Assembly: GCA_014804005.1 (NCBI GenBank)
Contig: JAAVAP010000016.1
Coordinates: 1-64,000 of the forward strand
Length of the DNA: 64,000 nucleotides
From: Treponema sp.
GTDB taxonomy: Bacteria > Spirochaetota > Spirochaetia > Treponematales > Treponemataceae
Direction of reading: 5' to 3'
Under the pieces are notes generated by a model. The model made no database searches. It was not told where the DNA came from and saw nothing but the letters and a program-made list of their open reading frames with translations. Both the position numbers and the translations under genes were made by a program. Positions 34,640-43,041 of the stretch are shown piece after piece. How positions within the stretch are numbered: position 1 is the first letter of the stretch; each line of letters starts with the position of its first letter.

Positions 34640-35673
34640 GCAAGATTCCTGTTCTCGTGATTTTCGCGCCCACGGCAACGGGCAAAACCGAATTGCTTTT
34701 CAGGCTTTTCGGAAAATGCCAAAATCGCGAGAAAAGTGAACCTGAATTTTCCCCGCCACAAATTCCCAACACAAAAATCATCAGCGCGGATTCAATGCAA
34801 GTCTATCGCGGAATGGACATCTGCACGGCAAAGCCAACGGCAGAAGAACGCCGCCGCCTCGAGCATTTTCTTTTGGACATAAAAAATCCCGACGAGCAAT
34901 TTTCCGTCGCGGAATTCGTAGAACGGGCGGACGCGCTTTGCGAGCAACTTTTTTCGCAGGGAATTCTTCCCGTCGTATGCGGAGGCACGGGTTTCTACAT
35001 TCGCTCGTTTTTGCTGGGACTTCCAAAGACTCCCGAAGGCGATGAAAAAATCCGCGAGTGTCTTCATTCACAGGCGGAAGAATTTGGAAGCGAAAAAATG
35101 TGGCAAAGACTTTTTTCGCTCGACATGCAAAGCGCGCAAAAAATAAATCCCAATGACACCTACAGGATTTTGCGCGCGCTGGAAATTTATGAAATTACGG
35201 GAAAGCCGCGCACGGAATTTTTGGGCGAACAAGTTCCGCGAGAAAAATACAATTTCACCACGTTGATTCTCGAACGCGACCGCGCTGACTTGTACAATAG
35301 AATTGATTTGCGCGTGGAAAAAATGTTCGCCGACGGATTGGAATCCGAAGTGAAATCTCTAGCGCAAAAATATCCGCCCGACGCGCCCGGAATGAAAGCA
35401 ATCGGATGCCATGAATTTTTCGACTGCCCGTCCGAAACTTCTTCCGAAGAAATCAAATCGCGGATAAAGCGCGACAGCAAAAAATATGCGAAAAAGCAAT
35501 GTTTTTTCATGCGCGGAATTCCCAGCGCGGAAATTTTCCATATTCCGCAAGATGAAGATTCAGCAAAAAGCGTCTACGCCCAAATCGCCCAAAGAGCTGC
35601 CGCCGCTGCCGCCGTGGTCAAAAGCGTGAACGGCGCGCCGAGTTTGAGCCAGCCGCCGAAGTTCATCGGATAG
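34636..35673 (+). CDS. miaA: tRNA dimethylallyltransferase
   Basis: Adds the dimethylallyl group to A37 of tRNAs reading UNN codons. 345 aa. Walker A 'FAPTATGKTEL', 'ISADSMQVYRGMDICTAKP', and 'GGTGFYIRSFLLGLP' are family motifs. The last 35 residues (Ala-rich 'AAAAAAVVKSV' and beyond) lie antisense to the conserved end of the permease gene and lack family character; the functional protein may end near residue 310. Translationally coupled to rpoZ. Confidence 0.92.
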   Translation: MSKIPVLVIFAPTATGKTELLFRLFGKCQNREKSEPEFSPPQIPNTKIISADSMQVYRGMDICTAKPTAEERRRLEHFLLDIKNPDEQFSVAEFVERADALCEQLFSQGILPVVCGGTGFYIRSFLLGLPKTPEGDEKIRECLHSQAEEFGSEKMWQRLFSLDMQSAQKINPNDTYRILRALEIYEITGKPRTEFLGEQVPREKYNFTTLILERDRADLYNRIDLRVEKMFADGLESEVKSLAQKYPPDAPGMKAIGCHEFFDCPSETSSEEIKSRIKRDSKKYAKKQCFFMRGIPSAEIFHIPQDEDSAKSVYAQIAQRAAAAAAVVKSVNGAPSLSQPPKFIG

Positions 35674-36884
35674 CCTTCTTTTTTGAGAATGCCCATCGCG
35701 GCGACATTCGCGGACGCGCCATAGGGCGTGAGGTTTCCGCCAAGACACGAGCCAATCAAAAGCGCGAACATAAAAAGCTCGCCGCTCGCGCCGATCGAAC
35801 GCGCAAGCGAATCCGCCACGGGAAGCATCACGATTATGTACGGCACATTGTCGATGAAGCCCGAAAGAATTATCGAGACGAGCAGAATCAGCATAAAGCC
35901 TGCGAAGCGACTTCCGCCAATCACGCCGCGCAAAAATTGCGCGAAATCAAAAAGCAAGCCCGATTCGCTCAACGAGCCGACGACGACGAAAATTCCGATC
36001 AAGAAAAAAATCGTCTCCCAATCCAGTTCGCGAATCATTTTCCAAGCCTCGCCGCACGATTTTTTTTGCGCCGCCACAAACCACACGATTCCTGCCGCTC
36101 CGAGAAAAAAAACGAACGCGCCCGAAAAAAACGGCAAGTCGATTTTCAAAAACGAAATCGCGGCAAGTCCGAAAATCATAGTCAAAAGCAGCGCGGCGGG
36201 GAACGCCGAAACAATCTCGGTTTTTTCCGCGCGGATTTTTTCCTTTTCATTTCGGAAAAACAAATAAAAGAAAACGCAGCCGACGACAAGCCCGATTTGA
36301 ATGAAAAAGAAAATCGAAATTTTTCCGTCATGCACGAAAAAGTCGTTGAACGTATAGCCCGCGTAACTTGCGAAAATCATCGAAGGCGGATCGCCCACGA
36401 GCGTCGCAGTTCCTTCGAGGTTCGACATCACGGCAAGCCCAAGCAAAAAATTCGTCGGATTCAATTTGAGCTTTTTGCAAAGCGCGAGCGCGATCGGCGC
36501 CATCACCAAAACCGTGGCGACATTTTCCACGAAAATCGAAATTATTCCGGTCATCGCCAAAATCAGCACAATTGCGATTCCGGTGCTCGGAGATTTTTCT
36601 ATGATTGAATCCGCGATTCTCGAAGGAACTTTCGAATAGATGAAAAGCGCGGCGATCGCCATGCTTCCCACATAAATCAAAAGGACGTTCCAATTCACAA
36701 GCGAAGAAAGCGCGTGCAAAAAAGCGTCCGCGCGGCGCGTTCCAAAAAAAATCGTGCCTGGAAAAACCGTGCCCAAAACAAGCAGCAGGACAGCCGCCGC
36801 ACTTGTGAACAAAACTTTTTTATCTTGAAAAGCGATCACCAAAACGTACATCAAAACCGCAACGCCAAGCACAAAATATTTCAT
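35574..36884 (-). CDS. SLC13/ArsB-like permease
   Basis: 436 aa, about eleven membrane segments. Conserved ion-transporter repeats: 'VENVATVLVMAPIALALCKK' and 'GFIDNVPYIIVMLPVADSLA', plus 'EGTATLVGDPPSMIFASYAG' as in the ArsB/NhaD/CitM superfamily. Substrate unknown; sodium-coupled organic acid or Na+/H+ exchange are candidates. ATG follows a leaderless-type promoter at 6 nt. The 3' end overlaps that of miaA by 100 bp on the opposite strand. Confidence 0.85.
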   Translation of the reverse strand: MKYFVLGVAVLMYVLVIAFQDKKVLFTSAAAVLLLVLGTVFPGTIFFGTRRADAFLHALSSLVNWNVLLIYVGSMAIAALFIYSKVPSRIADSIIEKSPSTGIAIVLILAMTGIISIFVENVATVLVMAPIALALCKKLKLNPTNFLLGLAVMSNLEGTATLVGDPPSMIFASYAGYTFNDFFVHDGKISIFFFIQIGLVVGCVFFYLFFRNEKEKIRAEKTEIVSAFPAALLLTMIFGLAAISFLKIDLPFFSGAFVFFLGAAGIVWFVAAQKKSCGEAWKMIRELDWETIFFLIGIFVVVGSLSESGLLFDFAQFLRGVIGGSRFAGFMLILLVSIILSGFIDNVPYIIVMLPVADSLARSIGASGELFMFALLIGSCLGGNLTPYGASANVAAMGILKKEGYPMNFGGWLKLGAPFTLLTTAAAAAALWAIWA

Positions 36885-36890
36885 AATTTC

Positions 36891-36919
36891 ATTTTATGGC
36901 AACGCGAATTTTTTTGCAA
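36891..36919 (-). promoter_or_regulatory. Leaderless-type promoter of the permease
   Basis: TTGCAA, 17-bp spacer, TAAAAT, then 6 nt (GAAATT) to ATG; no SD. Confidence 0.6.
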
Positions 36920-36998
36920 GGGGATTTCGCCACAAATAATTTAAAAAGGCTTCGTCAGAACGAATTCTGTCCTGCGCAATGCGTTTGCAATTTCCCTA

Positions 36999-37027
36999 TT
37001 GAAATTCGCGCGAAAAAAATCTATAAT
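36999..37027 (+). promoter_or_regulatory. Promoter of the GH16 gene
   Basis: TTGAAA, 17-bp spacer, TATAAT; transcript leader about 75 nt with SD AGGAG. Confidence 0.75.
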
Positions 37028-37108
37028 TATAGAATAATATTTGAAAACCGAAGAATGACGAAATTCGCGAAAACATCAATTTTGCGATTAGCATTTTCAG
37101 GAGTTTGT

Positions 37109-38479
37109 ATGAAGATTAAAATGAAAAAAATTGGAAAAATCGCGGCGGTTTTGGTCGCGCTTTCGGTTTTGGCGTTCGCTTCGTGCGGAACAAAAAATCC
37201 AGAAATTTCGGCGGAAATTCCGGGCTGGGATTTGGTTTTCCAAGATGAATTCGACGAGTTCAACGCGGAAAATTGGTCGTACCAAAATTGGGAGCCTGGC
37301 ACCGTGAACGCCGAACTTCAAAAATACACGGATTCGCCGGAAAATGTCTACGTCAAAAACGGCGCGCTCGTGATTCAGGCTTTGAAAGATGAAGGCGGAC
37401 GCTACAAATACACTTCGGGCAGGCTGATTTCGTTCCAAAAAAAGGAATTCAAATACGGCCGCTTTGAGGCGCGAATCAAAGTTCCTTCGGGACGCGGCTT
37501 TTTGCCAGCGTTTTGGCTTATGGGAAACGAAAGCGGCTACGGGCAATGGCCTCGCTGCGGCGAAATCGACATAATGGAAGTGATGGGGCACGACACGAAA
37601 ACGCTCTACACGACGATTCACTACGGAAGCGACATTTCGCGCGACGCGCGGCAAGGACAGGGCGTCACTTCGGGCGAAACGGATTTCGCGAAAGATTTTC
37701 ATGTCTACGCATGCGAATGGGATCCCGGCGAAATTCGATTTTATGTTGACGATTCGCTCGTCCACACGGAAAACCGATGGTACACGGCGCGCTCGTTCAA
37801 TGGAAAAAGGCAGCCCTACCCCGCGCCTTTCGACAAGAAAATGTACATCATTTTGAATTTGGCGGTGGGCGGAAGCTGGGTGGGAAATCCCGACGAAAGC
37901 ACGAAATTCGGAAAAAACGCGCGGATGCTCGTGGACTACGTTCGCGTCTACCAAAGGCAGGGCGGCTACGACGAAATGGAAGCAAATTGCGTGGAGCCGG
38001 AAGCGGCGTTCAATCCGAAGCGTTCGGAAGACGGAAACATCATTTTGGACATTTCCGAAAAGAATTTCGGAAACGGCGCGGGGCAATGGCGTTACCTGCA
38101 AACCCAAGGCGGAAACGGAGACGCTTCAATAAAGGGCGGCGCGATTTGCGTGGAAACGAAAAACGCGGGCAGCGTGGATTATTCATTGCAAATAGTCCAA
38201 GGCGAAATTCCTCTCCGCAAAGGAAGCGAGTACACATTCTCGTTTGACGCGCGGGCGGACGAAGCGCGAAAAATCAGCGCGGCGCTCAAAGAGCAAGTCG
38301 CGTGGAAGGCGTTTTTCCAGCAAACCGTGAATTTGACGACGGAAAATCAACATTTCAAATACACGTTCACGGTGAACGGCGACAGCGACGACAACGCGCG
38401 GCTGGAATTCAATTTCGGCGCGTTCGGAAGCACGGCGAACGTTTACATCGAAAATGTAAAATTGACGAAGAACGATTAA
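37109..38479 (+). CDS. GH16 endo-beta-glucanase lipoprotein with CBM
   Basis: 456 aa. Signal peptide and lipobox (LAFASC, Cys about residue 24). GH16 catalytic domain (about 35-285) with the E-x-D-x-x-E core in 'GEIDIMEVMGHD'; 'ELQKYTDSPENVYVKNGALV' and 'RFEARIKVPSGRGFLPAFWL' are laminarinase-like, suggesting beta-1,3 or mixed-linkage glucan as substrate. C-terminal domain (about 310-456) looks like a CBM4/9-type carbohydrate-binding module. A surface-anchored enzyme fits a gut or rumen lifestyle with plant or fungal glucans. ATG with AGGAG 7 nt upstream. Confidence 0.92.
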   Translation: MKIKMKKIGKIAAVLVALSVLAFASCGTKNPEISAEIPGWDLVFQDEFDEFNAENWSYQNWEPGTVNAELQKYTDSPENVYVKNGALVIQALKDEGGRYKYTSGRLISFQKKEFKYGRFEARIKVPSGRGFLPAFWLMGNESGYGQWPRCGEIDIMEVMGHDTKTLYTTIHYGSDISRDARQGQGVTSGETDFAKDFHVYACEWDPGEIRFYVDDSLVHTENRWYTARSFNGKRQPYPAPFDKKMYIILNLAVGGSWVGNPDESTKFGKNARMLVDYVRVYQRQGGYDEMEANCVEPEAAFNPKRSEDGNIILDISEKNFGNGAGQWRYLQTQGGNGDASIKGGAICVETKNAGSVDYSLQIVQGEIPLRKGSEYTFSFDARADEARKISAALKEQVAWKAFFQQTVNLTTENQHFKYTFTVNGDSDDNARLEFNFGAFGSTANVYIENVKLTKND

Positions 38480-38500
38480 AAGGCTGCAAAAAAATCCTTC

Positions 38501-38523
38501 GGCTTGGGGTTGCGCCCCAAGCC
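38501..38523. terminator. Terminator hairpin between convergent genes
   Basis: GGCTTGGGG-TTGCG-CCCCAAGCC, 9-bp perfect stem, followed by the palindrome CCCTGCGCAGGG. An A-run before it serves as T-run for the reverse transcript ending at 38540. Confidence 0.65.
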
Positions 38524-38539
38524 CCTGCGCAGGGCTTGC

Positions 38540-39109
38540 TCACAACTCCATGTACGGCTTGCTTTCTTTCAGCACGCGGTAGATGTCGGCAAGGGAGCGG
38601 CTCAAGCCCTTTGCGCTTCGCGGCACACGCTCGTCGCAGGATATGTCCGTAAAGAGAACGCCGCTCTCATTCACCGCACTGCCCATGAGATACAGAAGCC
38701 GCACGATGTCCGCCTCGCGACTGGTGAAGTCGCGGCGCACACGCCTTTTGCCGATGAAAGGCGAGCGGGCGCACAGGTCAAGCTGATAGTAGAACTGCGC
38801 CAAAAGCCGCCGCTGGTAGTGCAGGCACAGTTCGGGGGATTTTACGCGGATTTCTTTTATGTCCTCTTTGAAACGCCGTTCGTATTCCTTTTTTATGTTC
38901 TTCACGTCGCAGTTACAGTCAACCGCGAAGAACTCCACGATCCCCTGCACGGCAATCCCAAAGTCGTAGCTACGGTAGTCCGACATGAGCGAGGAATAGG
39001 ACTGCTCCCACATGATACGCTTGGGAATGAACCATGCAATAACGCAACTGGCAAAGGCAAGTATGGCTTGAATTATGCCAATCATTTTCTCACACTCCAT
39101 AATAATCAC
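38540..39109 (-). CDS. Hypothetical membrane-anchored protein
   Basis: 189 aa. One N-terminal membrane helix (IIQAILAFASCVIAWFI), then a soluble, Arg/Glu-rich, mostly helical domain ('LLAQFYYQLDLCARSP', 'DIVRLLYLMGSAVNES'). No family recognised. Its ATG overlaps the stop of the small membrane protein upstream (TGATG), and a later ATG at 39085 has a GGAG. Third cargo gene of surface locus 3 behind the LRR protein. Function unknown. Confidence 0.6.
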   Translation of the reverse strand: MIIMECEKMIGIIQAILAFASCVIAWFIPKRIMWEQSYSSLMSDYRSYDFGIAVQGIVEFFAVDCNCDVKNIKKEYERRFKEDIKEIRVKSPELCLHYQRRLLAQFYYQLDLCARSPFIGKRRVRRDFTSREADIVRLLYLMGSAVNESGVLFTDISCDERVPRSAKGLSRSLADIYRVLKESKPYMEL

Positions 39110-39498
39110 AAGTCCGCCAGCGTATCGCAGTATTTTTTGATGAGGTCTCTTTGATTTGTAATTCCTTCTTTCACCAAATCTCTAAGCTCCAGGTCTTTAA
39201 GAGATTGCAGATAGTCATTGTCTATATCTTTATTGATGATTTCTTTAAGAAATTCCATCTTTGCATACGGCTTTAATGCTTTTGCGGTAAAAACTAGCGT
39301 TATACTTGTTACTGATAAAAATATAACAACTTTTATAATACACTTCACAAATTTGCATACTTTAATATTTTCAAAAATCCCACACTTACAGCATAAAACT
39401 ATTGTTGCAATTCCCACCAAAAAGGAGAACGCAAGTATTGAGATTATTAGTCTCCAAAAAGGAAACGATATCTGTTTTTTCACTGATTTATCACCCAT
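39106..39498 (-). CDS. Hypothetical small membrane protein
   Basis: 130 aa with two membrane helices (about 13-35 and 50-70) and a cytoplasmic-type helical tail. Rich in Lys/Ile; A/T-rich codon use ('NKDIDNDYLQSLKDLELRD') differs from its G/C-rich neighbours, suggesting separate acquisition. No family recognised. Translationally coupled to the next gene, so the two probably act together. Follows the LRR gene by 99 bp that hold two nested hairpins. Confidence 0.6.
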   Translation of the reverse strand: MGDKSVKKQISFPFWRLIISILAFSFLVGIATIVLCCKCGIFENIKVCKFVKCIIKVVIFLSVTSITLVFTAKALKPYAKMEFLKEIINKDIDNDYLQSLKDLELRDLVKEGITNQRDLIKKYCDTLADL

Positions 39499-39544
39499 CT
39501 CATTTAATCCTTAAACTTTTACATGAACGCCGCGCGAAGCGGCG

Positions 39545-39586
39545 CGTATGTTATTCCGCACCGTGTTTGACGCGGAAAAACATACG
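39545..39586. terminator. Nested hairpin behind the LRR gene
   Basis: CGTATGTT/AACATACG enclosing TCCGC/GCGGA, preceded by GCCGC/GCGGC. Lies between the LRR gene and the A/T-rich pair; may separate their expression. No T-run of note. Confidence 0.45.
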
Positions 39587-39597
39587 AATTTTGCCTG

Positions 39598-41451
39598 TTA
39601 TTTTACGACGACTACGCCGTCCGAGCACAGGACAACGAAACTGCCTATTTTTTGGTTTAATATATTCCCTTTTGAGATTGCTTCCCACTGCGCCTTTGTG
39701 CCGTCATACTGAATCTTGAGGTTGGGACACCCTACGAACGCGGTAGGACCGATGTGCGTCACGCTGCGTGGAAGAACCACGTTCACAAGCGATTTGCATC
39801 TACCGAACACGGATCCATAAATCTCCTTCACACCGCGCGAAATAGTCACATTCTTGAGCGACGTGCAATCAAGGAACGCTAAATCGCTGATTGTCGCCAC
39901 GCTTCCCGGAATGGTCACGTTTACAAGTGATGTGCAACCCTCGAACATGTTATCGCCAATAACCCGTGCACCATCGGCAATCGTAACGTTCGTAAGCGAT
40001 GTACAATCTTTGAACGCCCACGAACCAATTTCTTCCACACTTTTTGGAATGGTCACGCTCTTTAATGCCGTGCAGCCATAGAACGCATTGGCGTCGATAT
40101 CCGTCACGCTATCGGGAATTGTAACGCTCGCGAGCGCCGTGCACCCAAGAAACGCGCGCTCGCCGATTTTCGTTACGCCGCTTGGAATGCTCACGCTCTT
40201 GAGCGACGCGCAACCATTGAATGCACTGGCTTCGATTGCTGTCACGCCCTCGGGAATAGATATGCTCACAATCGCCGCGCAATTATAGAATGCCGCTACA
40301 CCAATTTTCGTCACGGTTTTGGGAATGCTCACGCTCTTGAGCGAAGTGCAGCCACTGAACACATCGCTGCTTATTTCCGTCACGCCCTCTTCAATGACTA
40401 CACGCTCAAGATATGTGCAACCAGAGAATGCACCACTAGAGTATGAAACATTTCCGCCGATTTTCTTCACGCTGCCAGGAATCGTCACGCTCTCTATGTC
40501 AAGACAGTCCTTGAACGCCCTCTCGCAGATTTCCGTCACATCATCGGGAATTACGACGTTTGCTGGAACTTTGCCGGTATACCCTGTCACTTTCGTGCCT
40601 TCCATTACAAGGTACGATGTGTCGGGAACTTCTATGTAGCCATCATTGCATCGGATGTTTATCGCTATCTTGCCACCTCTTTTGATAGCATGCCACTGCG
40701 CCATCGTGCCTTTGAACTGTATTTCCTTGAGCGACATGCATTCCTTGAACGCATCGCTGCCAATTGCCGTTACGCTGTCTGAAATAGTAACGCTCACAAG
40801 CGACGTGCAACCGCCGAACGCACCGTAACCAATTTCCGTCACGCTGTTTGGAATAACAACACTCGCAAGCGACGCGCACCCATTGAACGCATTCCAGCCG
40901 ATTGCCGTCACGCTTGCAGGAATCGTCACACTCGCAAGAGACGTGCACCCATTGAATGCGCTGTAGCCGATTGCCGTCACGCCGTCGGGAATGACTAGGT
41001 TTGCGGGAACGGAGCCAATATGTCCCGTCACTTCCGTGCCGTCCATTTTGAGGTATTCGGGAACTTCCTTTACACCGATGTAGCCGTCGCTACATTGGAC
41101 ACACGAAACCTTTATCCCGTCGCTTCCTTGGATTGCCTTCCACTGCGCCGTAGTGCCTTTGAATTGTATTTCCTTTAGAGACGTACAGTAATTGAACGCA
41201 CTGCCGCTAATGCTCGTCACGCTCGCGGGAATGGTCACGCTCGCAAGTGACGAGCAGCCACTGAACGCATTCCAGCCGATTGCCGTCACACCATCGGGGA
41301 TTACGAGTTCTGCGGGCAATTTTTTCTGATTTTTCACGCCCGTCACCATCGTTCCGTCCATAATAAGATATGGAGGAAATTTCGCCTTTTGCGCAAACGC
41401 CGCCATCGCAAATACCATTGTCGCAAGCGCGGCAAGCCATGTCTTTTTCAT
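39598..41451 (-). CDS. Exported BspA-type leucine-rich-repeat protein
   Basis: 617 aa. Signal peptide MKKTWLAALATMVFAMAAFA without lipobox. Nearly the whole mature part is LRR_5/TpLRR repeats of about 23 residues ('SVTIPxSVTxIGxxAFxGC') in three blocks, each closed by a 'GTKAQWxAIxGSD' cap and reopened by 'YLxMDGTxVTGxxxxVPANLVIPDGV'. Such proteins act as adhesins or binders. ATG 41451 is chosen for the signal peptide and AAGGAG 7 nt upstream. Second gene of surface locus 3 behind DUF6261-like gene 3. The 192-bp gap to that gene has a CGACAGGCTC/GAGCCTGTCG hairpin. Confidence 0.9.
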   Translation of the reverse strand: MKKTWLAALATMVFAMAAFAQKAKFPPYLIMDGTMVTGVKNQKKLPAELVIPDGVTAIGWNAFSGCSSLASVTIPASVTSISGSAFNYCTSLKEIQFKGTTAQWKAIQGSDGIKVSCVQCSDGYIGVKEVPEYLKMDGTEVTGHIGSVPANLVIPDGVTAIGYSAFNGCTSLASVTIPASVTAIGWNAFNGCASLASVVIPNSVTEIGYGAFGGCTSLVSVTISDSVTAIGSDAFKECMSLKEIQFKGTMAQWHAIKRGGKIAINIRCNDGYIEVPDTSYLVMEGTKVTGYTGKVPANVVIPDDVTEICERAFKDCLDIESVTIPGSVKKIGGNVSYSSGAFSGCTYLERVVIEEGVTEISSDVFSGCTSLKSVSIPKTVTKIGVAAFYNCAAIVSISIPEGVTAIEASAFNGCASLKSVSIPSGVTKIGERAFLGCTALASVTIPDSVTDIDANAFYGCTALKSVTIPKSVEEIGSWAFKDCTSLTNVTIADGARVIGDNMFEGCTSLVNVTIPGSVATISDLAFLDCTSLKNVTISRGVKEIYGSVFGRCKSLVNVVLPRSVTHIGPTAFVGCPNLKIQYDGTKAQWEAISKGNILNQKIGSFVVLCSDGVVVVK

Positions 41452-41644
41452 TGTTTTTCTCCTTGTATGAAAAAGTTGTTTTTTCCGCAGGGCAAATCCC
41501 TGCATCTCAGCCCTTTTTGGCTGTTTACCGAATCCTTGCGGTGATTTCGACAGGCTCAATCACCGTGTGTTTGCCACCGTTCGGTCACCGAGCCTGTCGA
41601 GGCGACCGCCTATTCTTCCGCGTTGTCCATTGAAGCAATATTAA

Positions 41645-42352
41645 CTATTCATTATTAACTATAAAATCCTCCTTCTTTCCGCTCACGGCGCGGCGTTCTG
41701 CGGCATTGTTCGCGCGGACGATTTCCGCCTCCACCTTCGCGGCGAAATCCTTGTACGCATCCGAGACACCCACCGCGCTCAGATACGGCACGATTTTCAA
41801 ATTAACCAAAGAAGTCAGTTCCTTTTTTACCTGCGACGCGCTCTCGCTCCGTGCACCCTTTGCCGCCACGAAATCATCGTTCGCCGCGTTGAATTCGTCC
41901 TGCGCCTTGCGGAGCGCGGCCGCGAGTTCCGCCACGCCCTCAAGCAGCTTCGTCTCCGCCTCAAGCGCGCCCAGGTCCTCCAGCAGGCTTTCGATGAGCG
42001 AAGATTCCGAAGCGTAGGTTTCGTTCACGATTTTCTTTCCGTACTTGGAGAACACCGCGTCCAGCTTCTGCGCCGCCGCCTTCTTTTCCGCCACGGGAAT
42101 CGCCGTGTAGCCTTGGATCAGCGTGCCAAGGTCGCGCACGGCGGCATCCCGCGCAGCATCCTTTTCGTCAAGCCGAGAGCTGACCGTGTCCTGCCGAATC
42201 GCGGTCGTAAGCCGCGCGCTCAAAGCCTCAAGCTCGGCAAACGCGCCCGAAAGGAAATCGTCCTTCAGCCCCGCCGCCTTGAAAAGCCGCACGAGAGCGT
42301 CGCTCGCCGAATCCGTCTCCGTAACGCGAAGCCTAGAAGAAAGTTTTGTCAT
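41645..42352 (-). CDS. DUF6261-like protein, locus 3
   Basis: 235 aa, helical, close to copy 1: both have 'TTAIRQD', 'ARDAAVRDLGTLIQGYTA'-type and 'ESLLEDLGA' blocks and a 'VSGKKE' or 'AAGKKE' end. ATG 42352 is chosen: GGAGG lies 7 nt upstream, and a longer frame is not preceded by a signal. The ATG overlaps the stop of leader ORF 3 (ATGA). First full gene of the locus, followed by the LRR protein. Function unknown. Confidence 0.72.
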   Translation of the reverse strand: MTKLSSRLRVTETDSASDALVRLFKAAGLKDDFLSGAFAELEALSARLTTAIRQDTVSSRLDEKDAARDAAVRDLGTLIQGYTAIPVAEKKAAAQKLDAVFSKYGKKIVNETYASESSLIESLLEDLGALEAETKLLEGVAELAAALRKAQDEFNAANDDFVAAKGARSESASQVKKELTSLVNLKIVPYLSAVGVSDAYKDFAAKVEAEIVRANNAAERRAVSGKKEDFIVNNE

Positions 42353-42902
42353 ACACACCTCCGTGTTTTGTCGCGCCAAAACGCGCGTTTTTGTTTGTGA
42401 AATCCAATGCAAGCCTCATTTTGCGTGAAAATCGGCTTTTGCATTCTGACAACAGCACCAAATTCCGAGTGGAAGCACTTTTGCACGTTGACAATGCGCC
42501 CAAATTCCGTGTAGAAGCACTTTTGCACTTTGACAATGCCCCGAAATTCCGTGTAGAAGTCCTTTTGCACGCTGACAACGCCCCCAAATTCCGTGTGGAC
42601 GGCTTTTGCAGTCCGACAACGACCCCAAATTCCGTGTGGAAAGCCTTTTGCATTCCGACAATGCCCCGAAATTCCGTGAATTCCTAGGTTTGCTTTAAAA
42701 AAATTGAGGAAATTCGTTGCGGCTTCTTTGCAAAAGCCTAGATGGGCATAAAAAAGGCGCGATGCGAGCCGAATGCGGCAAGCCTTTTCGCGCCTATGAA
42801 GTGAAATTCGACGTGAGAAAAAATTACGGGGTTGCTTTACCCCCCCCCATACCTTTTTTGAGCAAACAGTGTAGTGTTTTCAGTTCGCGCCATGTGTGTC
42901 AT
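42349..42902 (-). CDS. Phase-variable leader ORF 3, presently OFF
   Basis: ATG 42902 lies 7 nt after the -10 box. Eighteen codons lead to GGG GGG GGG and an immediate TAA. One more G turns TAA into GTA AAG and opens 184 codons, across the hairpin and the 42-bp array, to a TGA that overlaps the DUF6261-like ATG. I translated this frame fully and found no stop. The other frame stops within a few codons. As in the other leaders, the peptide has no recognised family. This is the clearest case because a stop codon directly abuts the tract. Confidence 0.52.
42418..42680. repeat. 42-bp tandem repeat array, six copies
   Basis: AAATTCC anchors at 42460, 42502, 42544, 42586, 42627 and 42669 (periods 42, 42, 42, 41, 42), with a degenerate copy before them. 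Unit core 'AAATTCCGTGTAGAAG' and 'CTTTTGCAC'. A single 41-bp step shows that indels occur in the array. Confidence 0.9.
42750..42794 (-). terminator. Attenuator-like terminator in leader 3
   Basis: GGCGCGA pairs with TCGCGCC (inner GCCG/CGGC stem) and six T follow on the reverse strand. It lies about 45 nt downstream of the G9 tract, the same place as the terminator in leader 2. Confidence 0.65.
42840..42848 (-). repeat. G9 homopolymer (phase-variation tract), locus 3
   Basis: Nine G in the sense of leader ORF 3, followed by TAAAGC. In frame the tract is three glycine codons and then TAA; ten G gives read-through. Confidence 0.85.
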
Positions 42903-42909
42903 CGTGGAA

Positions 42910-42939
42910 ATAGTAGCATGAAAAACCCTTCAATGTCAA
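42910..42939 (-). promoter_or_regulatory. Promoter of surface locus 3
   Basis: TTGACA (42939-42934), 18-bp spacer, TACTAT (42915-42910). Shares TTGACATT and TTTCATGCTA with the locus 1 promoter. Back to back with the glmS promoter, -35 boxes 16 bp apart. Confidence 0.7.
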
Positions 42940-42955
42940 CCGTGTCGCATTGGGC

Positions 42956-42984
42956 TTGATATTCACGCGGAAAAAAAGTATACT
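42956..42984 (+). promoter_or_regulatory. Promoter of glmS
   Basis: TTGATA, 17-bp spacer, TATACT. The 57-nt leader has an SD (AGGAG) and no space for a glmS ribozyme. Confidence 0.7.
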
Positions 42985-43041
42985 TTGATGGAATTCACAA
43001 GTTTCAAACTTTTTGAATTCTACTAATTTTAGGAGAAAACT

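Noticed and set aside
42985..43041. glmS ribozyme or riboswitch
   Set aside because: Only 57 nt between the -10 box and ATG, with no space for the ribozyme core.
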